Assembly: GCA_016283195.1 (NCBI GenBank)
Contig: JAEEML010000061.1
Coordinates: 1-8,859, forward strand
Length of the DNA stretch: 8,859 bases
Direction of reading: 5' to 3'
DNA from: Deltaproteobacteria bacterium
GTDB taxonomy: Bacteria > JAEEML01
Below, piece after piece: positions 1-6,096 of this stretch. The position numbers and the translations under genes were made by a program. Under the pieces are notes generated by a model. It had not been told where the DNA came from and did no database searches. It saw nothing but the letters and a program-made list of their open reading frames with translations. Numbering within the stretch: position 1 is the stretch's first letter; each line of letters begins with the position of its first letter.

Positions 1-411
1 ACTTGTACTATCTCTGCCGCGGGCAAAGGAGAAGGAGTCGCTGTCGGTGCCGATTGTAATCCCAATCTTTTTGTGGAAAGGTGCAATAGCCAAAAGACCG
101 GCCTCTTTTGCGACAGCTATGGCCAGGTTGAAGAGCTCAACTGCGCGGCTTATGACCTAGACTGCGCCGTTCATCAATATAATGGCAGAGCCATGATAAA
201 TTGTTTTGATACCAAAGCGCCCTGTACAGGAGATACTTATAAATGTCTAAATCGCGATGACCCGGCTAATGAAGGCGAACTCCAATGGTTTTCGGTGGAT
301 AACGCTTGCATAAATACCGACAAGGGCAATTTTTCCCTATACCTTGCATCTTATGATTATTATGTATTTTGCCAAAACGGCTGCGACGAAACAAGCGGGC
401 TGTGCAAATAA
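1..411 (+). CDS. C-terminal fragment of a cysteine-rich, probably secreted protein (5' end outside window)
   Basis: The frame is open from base 1 to the TAA at 409-411, giving 136 visible residues. The GTG at 73 is in frame but has no Shine-Dalgarno and cysteines continue upstream of it, so I read the gene as starting left of the window. The fragment has 13 cysteines spaced every 5-15 residues (for example GADC, ERC, LFC, ELNC, LDC, INC, APC, YKC) and ends in C-x3-C-x6-C-K. No transmembrane segment or catalytic motif is visible. This spacing suits a disulphide-stabilised extracellular domain and resembles the cysteine-rich style of the large gene at the right edge, but it lacks that gene's DGVCC repeat and I cannot name a family. 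It converges with the lipoprotein gene, with 3 bases between the stop codons. Function unknown; real coding status is likely because of the regular cysteines and near-abutting neighbour. Confidence 0.7.
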   Translation, partial: TCTISAAGKGEGVAVGADCNPNLFVERCNSQKTGLFCDSYGQVEELNCAAYDLDCAVHQYNGRAMINCFDTKAPCTGDTYKCLNRDDPANEGELQWFSVDNACINTDKGNFSLYLASYDYYVFCQNGCDETSGLCK

Positions 412-414
412 ACC

Positions 415-1563
415 CTACTCCTCCAGATACCCTGTTACTTCCCCGCTCTCCATATCCACCATAGCCACATTGCCACTGGCGGCGAGGCTCACATAAATAA
501 GCTGCTTTTCGCTATCCATGGCGAGCTGCACCGGGTTGGAACTGGCCGGGAGCACGGCCCAGGAAGGAATAGTCTCTTTGGTTGGCAAGTAGCGGCGGGT
601 GATGCTGCCGCCCATAGAGTTAACTGCATATAAATATTTACCATTTTTAACAACGGCATTAACTCCGGCACCAGCTTTGCCAATCTGGATAGTCTCAAAA
701 CTGGCGTGGTCGCGATCGTATTTTACAAAATAGAGCGCATTGGCAACGCTCATGCCCACAATGAGATCGTGTTCGTTATAATCGAGAGCAATATCAATGG
801 GCCCTTCCAAAATATTTGGCTCTACGCCAATTACCTGGCAATCGGCCTCTTTTAAATGGTCCGAGACAGCATCGGCCACACAAACAGCATCGTTGTTAAA
901 AGCTGCTATATAGGCTTTATTATTAAATATTTTTATAGAACTCATGCCGTTGGCGCCCTCTGTATCCTGGAGAATCCACAAAGGATCATCGGCACCGTGG
1001 ACAATAGCCATCTGCGCTAAATCTATCTCAAAAATACCATTAGTAATGCCACTGCCCATATAGCCTGTTTTGCCGTCTTTGGTAATAGCCAGGCGCCCAA
1101 AAGCGCCTTTGGTTTTATCGGCACTGGCCGGGAGAGGCAAACTGGCCGCCCACTTACTCACATCTTTTAGGTCAAGCACATCAATTGCCCCATCGCTGGC
1201 CGCCGTTGCCAGATAAGTCTCCATATCAAAAGTCATAGCGCCGGAAGAGACCACATAAGCTTTATTGCCACTAACGGTAATCCACTGGGGATTAAGAGCT
1301 GTGGTTTTTAAAATATGCTTTAATTTATGGGTAGTTCTGTCAATTACTGCCAGATACCCTTCCTTATATGGCAGGGGCGTTTCATCGGCAGCATAAGCGC
1401 AATCGGCAACCAAAATATTATCGCCGAAAACAGCTACATCGGCAGGATAAGTAAGTTTTAAGGCCTCATGGCTGGGCTCTATTACCTCTTTGCCGTCTGT
1501 CGTACAACCGGAAGCCAGAAAAATTAAAATCATTAGTACATTCAAATAGATATTTTTTTTCAT
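415..1563 (-). CDS. Beta-propeller-like (YVTN/NHL-type) lipoprotein
   Basis: The 382-residue protein has a lipoprotein signal: KK at residues 2-3, a hydrophobic core over residues 6-16 and the lipobox ASGC with Cys20 as the lipidated residue. Residue 21 is Thr, not Asp, which favours outer-membrane delivery under the E. coli +2 rule. The rest is a series of roughly 45-residue beta-rich units alternating strand-forming stretches (NILVADC, GYLAVID, KAYVVSS, AIDVLDL, KAYIAAF, YLYAVNS, LIYVSLA, NVAMVDM), as expected of a six- or seven-bladed propeller of the YVTN/NHL/WD40-like kind. No enzyme active site is visible; such proteins usually bind ligands or partners at the cell surface. The ATG is preceded by GGAGG at 1570-1574 with 6 bases between. 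It is last in a probable operon behind lysC (26-base gap), with no obvious functional link to lysine metabolism. The fold is inferred from pattern; the specific role is unknown. Confidence 0.8.
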   Translation of the reverse strand: MKKNIYLNVLMILIFLASGCTTDGKEVIEPSHEALKLTYPADVAVFGDNILVADCAYAADETPLPYKEGYLAVIDRTTHKLKHILKTTALNPQWITVSGNKAYVVSSGAMTFDMETYLATAASDGAIDVLDLKDVSKWAASLPLPASADKTKGAFGRLAITKDGKTGYMGSGITNGIFEIDLAQMAIVHGADDPLWILQDTEGANGMSSIKIFNNKAYIAAFNNDAVCVADAVSDHLKEADCQVIGVEPNILEGPIDIALDYNEHDLIVGMSVANALYFVKYDRDHASFETIQIGKAGAGVNAVVKNGKYLYAVNSMGGSITRRYLPTKETIPSWAVLPASSNPVQLAMDSEKQLIYVSLAASGNVAMVDMESGEVTGYLEE

Positions 1564-1589
1564 TTTTTACCTCCAAAAGATTTATTTTA

Positions 1590-2789
1590 TTAACCGATGA
1601 ATTCTTTATGTAAAAGTCTGACCGCCTCTTCCACTTTAGCGGCCGCCACCATAAAAGTAATGCGGTAATTGGTGGTGGTGATGCTGTCCCAACTGATATT
1701 AGCGCCCTTTAAAGCAGAGAGGGCGCGGCGCAAATTGGCTTTAGATTCGGTAATATTTTCGCCGATTAAGGAAACAGCGCCAATATCATTCATTATTTGC
1801 AAATGGGGCACCTTTTGCCGCAGTTTTTCCAAAACTTCCGGTAATGTCGGGGCATCGGCGGTGGGCACTAAGAGCGAGGTCACCGCTTGGCCGTCAAAAC
1901 TGCGGCTTAAGAGCTGACGGCTCACAATCTCGGCTTCATCCAGCATTTCAAGCAGAATTATCATCTCTTCTTCACCGCTGACCACCAGCCTTAAGAGCGC
2001 TTTGGTAGAAGTCACGCCGGTTACTTCGCCGGACATCTTAGGGAGGCCGCCCTGGCGGACAACAGTCTCACGGCCGGTGTCGTCGGTAGCCCGGCAATAG
2101 ATGACAATGCCGGCTTTTTTGGCAAATTCCACCGCCTGAGCATTTAATACTTTGGCTCCGGCCGCCGAAAGCTCCTGCATCTCGGCATAGCTTATCTCCG
2201 GCAAATGCTGCGCCGGCACCAGGCGGGGATCACCGGTATAAACGCCATCCACATCGGAATATATTTCACACACTTCGGCATTAAGAGCGGCGGCTAAAGC
2301 CACCGCCGTGGTATCGGAACCGCCGCGCCCCAAAGTAGTGACATCGCGCTGGTAGCTCACTCCTTGATAACCGGCCACTACCACCACCTGGCCCTCTTCC
2401 AAGGCATCCTCAATGCGGAAGGGGCGCACCTCCACAATGCGGGCGTTGGAGTGGCTGGCTGTTGTCATTATGCCCGATTGCGAGCCGGTGAGCGAAATAG
2501 CCGGCACGCCAAGTTTTTGCAAAGCAATGCCCAAAAGACTCATGGAAATGCGCTCGCCGGCGGTTAAGAGCATATCAAGCTCGCGCTTGCCCGGAGCTTC
2601 TGAGAGCGTCTTGGCCATCGAGAGCAGTTCATTGGTAGTATTGCCCATGGCCGAAACCACCACCACCATGTTATTGCCGGCATGGTAGCGGGCAGCCACT
2701 TGGGCGGCCACTTTGTTAATTTTTTCCAGCGAGGAGAGCGACGAGCCCCCATATTTTTGCACAACTATCGGCTTATTATTTATTTGCAT
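1590..2789 (-). CDS. lysC: Aspartate kinase (monofunctional, LysC type)
   Basis: Catalyses ATP-dependent phosphorylation of L-aspartate to 4-phosphoaspartate, the first step toward lysine, diaminopimelate, threonine and methionine, in the cytoplasm. The 399-residue length fits the roughly 400-residue monofunctional class. The amino-acid-kinase domain (about 7-245) shows KYGGSS at 12-17, [10 protein letters not shown] at 46-55, LLTAGERIS at 74-82, [15 protein letters not shown] at 152-166 and [13 protein letters not shown] at 177-189, which hold the aspartate and ATP sites. Two ACT regulatory regions follow (about 262-308 and 335-399). The second keeps the usual GANI...[11 protein letters not shown] pattern, but the first lacks the normal GIN(I/V)DMI-like ligand turn, so feedback control may be altered. 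The start ATG has GAGGA at 2797-2801 with 7 bases between. It lies between a hydrolase and a lipoprotein gene in one direction; no asd or dap gene is adjacent. Confidence 0.96.
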   Translation of the reverse strand: MQINNKPIVVQKYGGSSLSSLEKINKVAAQVAARYHAGNNMVVVVSAMGNTTNELLSMAKTLSEAPGKRELDMLLTAGERISMSLLGIALQKLGVPAISLTGSQSGIMTTASHSNARIVEVRPFRIEDALEEGQVVVVAGYQGVSYQRDVTTLGRGGSDTTAVALAAALNAEVCEIYSDVDGVYTGDPRLVPAQHLPEISYAEMQELSAAGAKVLNAQAVEFAKKAGIVIYCRATDDTGRETVVRQGGLPKMSGEVTGVTSTKALLRLVVSGEEEMIILLEMLDEAEIVSRQLLSRSFDGQAVTSLLVPTADAPTLPEVLEKLRQKVPHLQIMNDIGAVSLIGENITESKANLRRALSALKGANISWDSITTTNYRITFMVAAAKVEEAVRLLHKEFIG

Positions 2790-2820
2790 TTAGGCATCCT
2801 CAAAAGAGCACTTATTAGCT

Positions 2821-3765
2821 CTAAAAATCATTACATAGCACTTCGCGGAAAAAATTGTCGAGCAAAAGAGCCACATAATCGGTGTGCGACATAGGGAAGA
2901 AATGGCCGCCGCCGGGAATTTCCTCCGCTTTGGCCAGTGGCCAAGCCCGCCGAAAAGCCCGCACCGAAAGTTTGCTGACAATATAAGAATATTCGCCGTA
3001 AAGCAGTATGGCCGGCGGCGGCTCCGCTATATGGCGCAAAGTGGGATAAATATAATGGGGTGTAGCCTCAAAAAGAGCGGCTTCAACCATTTTGTCACAA
3101 GAAAGTTCGATACCGCCGGCCGGCGCATTCCTCGTGGCACTCAAAATATAGCTCATTAAAAACTCATCGCTAAAGGCGGCAAAAACCTTTTTCCGCCGGT
3201 ATTTGCGAAAAACTTCCTCATGATTATGCCAATTGGTGGTGCGGTGGATGGTATTTTGAATCAGCGGCAATTTTCGCCAAATTCCCAGCCACTTGAGTAA
3301 ATTAAAATAATAATGATATTGCGGGCCAAACATGGTGGGGTCAAGCAGAGCCACGGAAGCCAGGTGCTTAGGCCCTTCTTCCGCCGCATAAATGGCCGCC
3401 AGCCCGCCCAGTGAATGGCCGATTAGGTGTAACGGCTCGCTAGCCGCATTTATAAGCGCGGCCAAATCGCAGCCAAAAGTGCGCCAACTGTGTTTTTCCG
3501 CTTTCCATTCCGCCTGAGTGCGCCCATGGCCGCGCTGGTCCAGAGCCATAACATTATAGCCCTTAGCTTGCAAAGCACGCGCCAGCGGTGCATAAGTGCC
3601 GCCAGAAAAGCCGTTGGCATGTAATAGTAAAAGCGCCGGCCCCGGCCCATCCCAGTGGAGCAATGAAAACTTTTCGCTATTTATTTCCACTAAATAGCGT
3701 TTCCCTCCTAAAGGCGTCTCGGCCACAAAAGAAAGCGAGTTGGCTATATGAAAAGGAAAACTCAT
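2821..3765 (-). CDS. Alpha/beta-fold hydrolase
   Basis: A 314-residue alpha/beta hydrolase, a family of serine hydrolases acting on esters, amides, lactones or epoxides; the substrate here is unknown. Visible motifs are the oxyanion-hole stretch LLLLHANGFSGG (45-56), the strand-turn ALDQRGHGRT (74-83), the nucleophile elbow GHSLGG with Ser118, and the C-terminal catalytic histidine in GGGHFFPMSH (His288). The acid residue is less clear: the usual position after strand 7 reads YGEYSYIVS, while ALLDP (Asp142) after strand 6 is a good alternative. An insertion rich in aromatic and basic residues (about 146-240) would form the lid. No signal peptide, so probably cytoplasmic. I chose the ATG at 3765 because GGAGG sits 6 bases upstream; an in-frame TTG at 3843 would add 26 residues without a ribosome-binding site. 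First gene of the probable operon with lysC (31-base gap). Confidence 0.88.
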   Translation of the reverse strand: MSFPFHIANSLSFVAETPLGGKRYLVEINSEKFSLLHWDGPGPALLLLHANGFSGGTYAPLARALQAKGYNVMALDQRGHGRTQAEWKAEKHSWRTFGCDLAALINAASEPLHLIGHSLGGLAAIYAAEEGPKHLASVALLDPTMFGPQYHYYFNLLKWLGIWRKLPLIQNTIHRTTNWHNHEEVFRKYRRKKVFAAFSDEFLMSYILSATRNAPAGGIELSCDKMVEAALFEATPHYIYPTLRHIAEPPPAILLYGEYSYIVSKLSVRAFRRAWPLAKAEEIPGGGHFFPMSHTDYVALLLDNFFREVLCNDF

Positions 3766-3771
3766 ATAAAA

Positions 3772-3776
3772 CCTCC
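3772..3776 (-). promoter_or_regulatory. Shine-Dalgarno that fixes the hydrolase start
   Basis: On the minus strand this reads GGAGG, followed by the 6-base spacer TTTTAT and then ATG at 3765-3763. It is a textbook site, whereas the upstream in-frame TTG at 3843 has only AT-rich sequence before it. It therefore shortens the hydrolase by 26 residues relative to the longest open frame. Confidence 0.8.
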
Positions 3777-3820
3777 GCCATTCCCCTAGCACAATGCCGA
3801 CTCTTTGACACCATCTTAGG

Positions 3821-3826
3821 TTTATA
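3821..3826 (-). promoter_or_regulatory. Candidate -10 box for the hydrolase-lysC-lipoprotein operon
   Basis: On the minus strand this is TATAAA, a 5 of 6 match to the sigma-70 -10 box, about 55 bases upstream of the hydrolase start codon. The -35 region is only an AT-rich tract (TTAATTAATTG around 3840-3850) with no good TTGACA match at the right spacing, so the promoter is weakly supported. Confidence 0.25.
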
Positions 3827-3859
3827 GTGAATATTTTTTTCAATTAATTAAGCCAGAAA

Positions 3860-3872
3860 AAGGATAATCCTT
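3860..3872. repeat. 13-base palindrome, possible operator
   Basis: AAGGAT, a single central A, then ATCCTT form a perfect 6+6 inverted repeat. Its last two bases overlap the candidate -35 box of the plus-strand promoter at 3871. It sits near the middle of the divergent intergenic region, where a regulator of one or both directions could bind. The structure is visible; the operator role is inference, and a palindrome this short can occur by chance. Confidence 0.4.
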
Positions 3873-3899
3873 GTATGTAAGGCTGCTTCCGGCTATAGT
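3871..3899 (+). promoter_or_regulatory. Candidate sigma-70-type promoter for the 3973 gene
   Basis: TTGTAT at 3871-3876 and TATAGT at 3894-3899 are separated by exactly 17 bases. The -10 box matches 5 of 6 consensus positions and the -35 box keeps the TTG core only. Transcription from here would give a leader of about 65 bases before the ATG at 3973. No sigma-54 or sigma-28 type element was seen. It may also transcribe the oxidoreductase gene downstream, since no terminator is visible between 4779 and 4819. Confidence 0.4.
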
Positions 3900-3941
3900 C
3901 GGTAAGTCAAAAGTCTTATGATTTTTGTCATTATTAACGTT

Positions 3942-3953
3942 GGGGATTTCCCC
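3942..3953 (+). repeat. Inverted repeat in the leader of the 3973 gene
   Basis: GGGGA, TT, TCCCC form a perfect 5-base inverted repeat ending 7 bases before the AGGAG Shine-Dalgarno (3961-3965). In DNA it could be a protein-binding site. As RNA the two-base loop is too tight for full pairing, though a shorter GGGG/CCCC stem around ATTT is possible and could influence ribosome access. No riboswitch-like architecture is visible. Confidence 0.4.
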
Positions 3954-3972
3954 ATAAGTAAGGAGATAAAAA

Positions 3973-4779
3973 ATGGTTAATTCAATTCATGGCAGTGGTA
4001 ATGGCATTATCGGCATTCAACAACAACAGGATCTCCAACAAATTCAACAAGAAGCTCCGGTTTCTGCCAAACGAATTCAGGCTTTTAGCGATAGCGACAG
4101 CCTCTCTATGAGCGGCCCCAGCGCCAACTTTAAATCCCAGCTTTCTCCCGAGCTTATGGGCGGCATTGATGAAATGCTCTCCGGCCTTAATGCCGAAGAT
4201 AAAAGCACTGTTTTAAGCGCTGGCAAAAATATTGCCAAAAGCTTAACCTCCGCCGCCGGTGCCGCTTCTTCCGAAGGCGAAATCATTAACCTCATCGGCG
4301 GTGACATGGCTGATATCGCCAAAACTCTCGGCTCCGGCGATGGCAATATGCTCACCAACCAATCGGTTTTGGCTGCTTATGCCGGCGTTAATGACGATCT
4401 TATGGGCTTTGCCAACAAAGTGAATAACAACAATAATGCCAAATCCACTTTGCGCGAAAATGTCTCCATGTTGCAAGATGAAGTCACCAACTGGCCGGAA
4501 GGTGTGGAAACCCAGGACATCACCTATACCGAGCTCACCCAAAATGCCGATGGTTCCTTCACTGAAAAAGAAGTTACCAAGCCGATGACCAAAGCCGAAG
4601 TGCAAAATCTCATTGATTCTATGAACTCCCAAAAAGACACTATTTCCGAAATGTCCCAGATGGATATGCTCAATTTGCAAAATGCCATGAATCAGCAATC
4701 ACAGCTCATGCAAACACTTTCCAATATCATGAAAGTTATGCATGACACCGCCAAGAGCATTATCCAGAATCTGCGTTAA
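3973..4779 (+). CDS. Unrecognised Gln/Asn/Met-rich protein with a type III needle-subunit-like C-terminus
   Basis: A 268-residue protein with no cysteine, no signal peptide and no transmembrane segment. The first 35 residues are rich in Ser, Gly, Ile, Asn and Gln (a QQQQ run at 16-19), a composition typical of type III secretion N-terminal signals. Residues 60-165 contain helical stretches, small glycine/alanine segments and an NNNNN run at 151-155; 207-268 is predicted by eye as a long amphipathic helix. The last 19 residues, starting at Ser250, end in SIIQNLR and match the C-terminal end of the needle proteins PrgI and MxiH, recalled as ending SNTVKV...AIIQNFR: S, N, K, V, D, I, I, Q, N and R align without gaps. 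That suggests a secreted, polymerising filament or needle-related protein, but it is three times longer than a needle subunit and no secretion apparatus or chaperone gene is in view. Strong AGGAG at 3961-3965, 7 bases before the ATG. The role is inference. Confidence 0.85.
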   Translation: MVNSIHGSGNGIIGIQQQQDLQQIQQEAPVSAKRIQAFSDSDSLSMSGPSANFKSQLSPELMGGIDEMLSGLNAEDKSTVLSAGKNIAKSLTSAAGAASSEGEIINLIGGDMADIAKTLGSGDGNMLTNQSVLAAYAGVNDDLMGFANKVNNNNNAKSTLRENVSMLQDEVTNWPEGVETQDITYTELTQNADGSFTEKEVTKPMTKAEVQNLIDSMNSQKDTISEMSQMDMLNLQNAMNQQSQLMQTLSNIMKVMHDTAKSIIQNLR

Positions 4780-4818
4780 TTTCTAAATTTTCTCACAAAT
4801 ATCAAAGGATTATTCAAA

Positions 4819-5772
4819 GTGATACGTCTTGCTGTTATTGGCGTAGGCCATTTAGGCCGCTTTCATGCCCAAAAGGCCAAAACACTCACCAATGCCGAAC
4901 TGACCTTATGTATTGAGCCAAATAGTGAGCAGCGGGAAAAAATGGCCAAAGAGCTTAATGTGCCCGTGCTGGCTTCTATTGATGAACTGGAACCCGGTGC
5001 GGTAGATGGCTGTATTTTGGCGGCCCCCACTGTTTTACATGCCGATTTGGGCGAAAAGCTGCTTAAAAAAGGCTTTCACCTTTTGGTGGAAAAACCCATT
5101 GCTCACAGCACCCAGGCGGCAGAGCGCCTTTTAAAAGCGGCCAAAGAAAATAACCGCATTTTGCAAGTTGGCATGGTGGAGCGCTTTAATCCGGCTGTGG
5201 AAGCGGCGCTCTCTATTGCCGATAAGCCACGCTACATGGTGGCCGAGCGGCTGGGCCCCTTTTCAGCTCGCTCCATTGAAATAGATGTAGTGCGCGACCT
5301 CATGATCCACGATTTGGACATCATGCTAAGCCTCTACAAGAGCCCCATCGCCGGCATGCAGGCGGTGGGCGTACCCATTATCAGCAATACTATTGATATG
5401 GCCAATGTACGTTTTGAGTTTACCGATGGCTCGGTAGCTCAGCTTACCGCCAGCCGCGCCTCGCTCACCAGGAGCCGCATCATCCGTGTTTTCACCGTCT
5501 CACGCTATCTTTCTATAGATTGCGAAGCGAAAACAGTAAAATCTGTTAAACGTATCCCGGCCGATAACGAGCATGAGTGGCCGGCTATTGTGCCGGAAGC
5601 CTTAAATGTGGACAGTAGCCAAGATCCGCTCACCGGCGAAATCAAAGATTTTGTGGCCGCCATAGCTACAGGCAGCGCGCCGCGCGTGGGTGGCGATAAT
5701 GGTTACCGCGCTCTCAAAGTAGCGGAAGATATTCTAAAAGTGATTAAAGTGCCCCATAATGGGGAATTTTGA
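4819..5772 (+). CDS. Gfo/Idh/MocA-family oxidoreductase, GnnA-like (UDP-GlcNAc 3-dehydrogenase type)
   Basis: A 317-residue NAD(P)-dependent oxidoreductase. The N-terminal Rossmann domain (1-120) has the dinucleotide motif GVGHLGRFHA at residues 8-17 and the family motif EKPIA with the catalytic-region lysine. The C-terminal beta-sheet domain carries DLMIHDLDIML, holding the conserved His/Asp of the active site. The combination GMVERFNPAVEAA, ERLGPFSARS, MIHDLDI and LTASRAS...RIIRVF resembles the group found in lpx gene clusters of Deltaproteobacteria and named GnnA in Acidithiobacillus and Leptospira. GnnA oxidises UDP-GlcNAc at C3 so that GnnB can aminate it, giving lipid A with amide-linked acyl chains. 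Neither gnnB nor lpx genes are adjacent here, so the substrate is an inference. The start is GTG with AAAGGA at 4804-4809; no ATG competes. It follows the 3973 gene by 39 bases with no terminator between, so co-transcription is possible. Confidence 0.9.
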   Translation: MIRLAVIGVGHLGRFHAQKAKTLTNAELTLCIEPNSEQREKMAKELNVPVLASIDELEPGAVDGCILAAPTVLHADLGEKLLKKGFHLLVEKPIAHSTQAAERLLKAAKENNRILQVGMVERFNPAVEAALSIADKPRYMVAERLGPFSARSIEIDVVRDLMIHDLDIMLSLYKSPIAGMQAVGVPIISNTIDMANVRFEFTDGSVAQLTASRASLTRSRIIRVFTVSRYLSIDCEAKTVKSVKRIPADNEHEWPAIVPEALNVDSSQDPLTGEIKDFVAAIATGSAPRVGGDNGYRALKVAEDILKVIKVPHNGEF

Positions 5773-5830
5773 GCTCAGCCTCTCTGTTTCCCTCACCCCT
5801 GGTTTCATCTCTGACCTCTCTATTCTCCTC

Positions 5831-5886
5831 TGTCAGCTTCGCTGACATCTCCCCCTTCCTCTCCCATGGAGCGTGGAAGAGGGAGA
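5831..5886. repeat. Two adjacent stem-loops resembling a dispersed palindromic (REP/MITE-like) element
   Basis: The first hairpin, 5831-5847, is a perfect 7-base stem TGTCAGC/GCTGACA around the loop TTC. The second begins at the next base: arm 5848-5859 (TCTCCCCCTTCC) pairs with arm 5875-5886 (GGAAGAGGGAGA) at 11 of 12 positions, and the loop holds a small CTCC/GGAG stem around an ATGG core. This order, a GC-rich palindrome with a TTC loop followed by CATCTCCCCC and a purine-rich return arm, looks like short palindromic repeats scattered in intergenic regions of many gut-associated bacterial genomes. The structure is seen directly; membership of a repeat family is recalled and cannot be checked with one copy in the window. 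Confidence 0.5.
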
Positions 5887-5953
5887 ATCCGCGCAAGATG
5901 CCCGTTATCCATCTACTGGGTGAAATACCTGTTTGCCTTTAAGCGGAGTCCCT

Positions 5954-5975
5954 CCCTCCATGGGGAGGGGCGATT
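5954..5975 (+). terminator. GC-rich stem-loop followed by a short T run, possible terminator
   Basis: CCCTCC (5954-5959) and GGAGGG (5964-5969) pair around the loop ATGG, followed by GCGATTTT. It could end plus-strand transcription, but it lies about 180 bases past the oxidoreductase stop and its T run is short and delayed, so it may instead be the right end of the palindromic element beginning at 5831. The ATGG core recurs in the loop of the hairpin at 5848-5886. Confidence 0.35.
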
Positions 5976-6096
5976 TTCATAAAAATACAATAAGTTATGA
6001 GGAGAGGTCTCCAAAAAAGCACAAGGTAGAAACGGGAGCGCTTTTAATTGGTAAATGAAAAATTTAGATATTAGGAATGAGGGGCCAGGTAAGAGA

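Larger units (their letters stand above)
5773..6096. other. Intergenic region with stem-loops, no gene seen
   Basis: This 324-base gap lies between the convergent ends of the oxidoreductase and the large FISUMP protein. I see no credible open frame with a ribosome-binding site, no tRNA and no CRISPR. The left two thirds (about 5820-5975) is pyrimidine/purine-skewed and holds three inverted repeats listed separately. The right third (about 5976-6096) is AT-rich; it contains a short GGAGA/TCTCC inverted repeat at 6001-6012 with no T tract in either transcription direction. Confidence 0.7.

Noticed and set aside
73-411. Start of the left-edge gene at GTG 73
   Set aside because: There is no Shine-Dalgarno before it and the frame stays open with cysteine-containing sequence to base 1, so the gene is treated as 5'-truncated by the window.
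394-447. AGCGGG/CCCGCT inverted repeat as a bidirectional terminator
   Set aside because: The stem is 6 bases with a 42-base loop, lies inside both coding regions and has no T tract on either side.
3805-3828. TTGACA (3805-3810) with TATAGT (3823-3828) as a plus-strand promoter
   Set aside because: The spacer is only 12 bases, too short for sigma-70, although the TTGACA hexamer itself is perfect.
3766-3843. N-terminal extension of the hydrolase from TTG 3843
   Set aside because: No ribosome-binding site precedes the TTG, while GGAGG sits at ideal spacing before ATG 3765, and the extra 26 residues add no recognisable domain.
4243-4698. 151-residue minus-strand frame opposite the 3973 gene
   Set aside because: It is antisense to a gene with a strong ribosome-binding site, and its translation is a low-complexity mirror (many His, Phe, Gly, Ile) without a recognisable domain.
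6001-6012. GGAGA-GG-TCTCC as a terminator for the FISUMP gene
   Set aside because: In the minus direction it is not followed by a T run, and the stem is short with a two-base loop.
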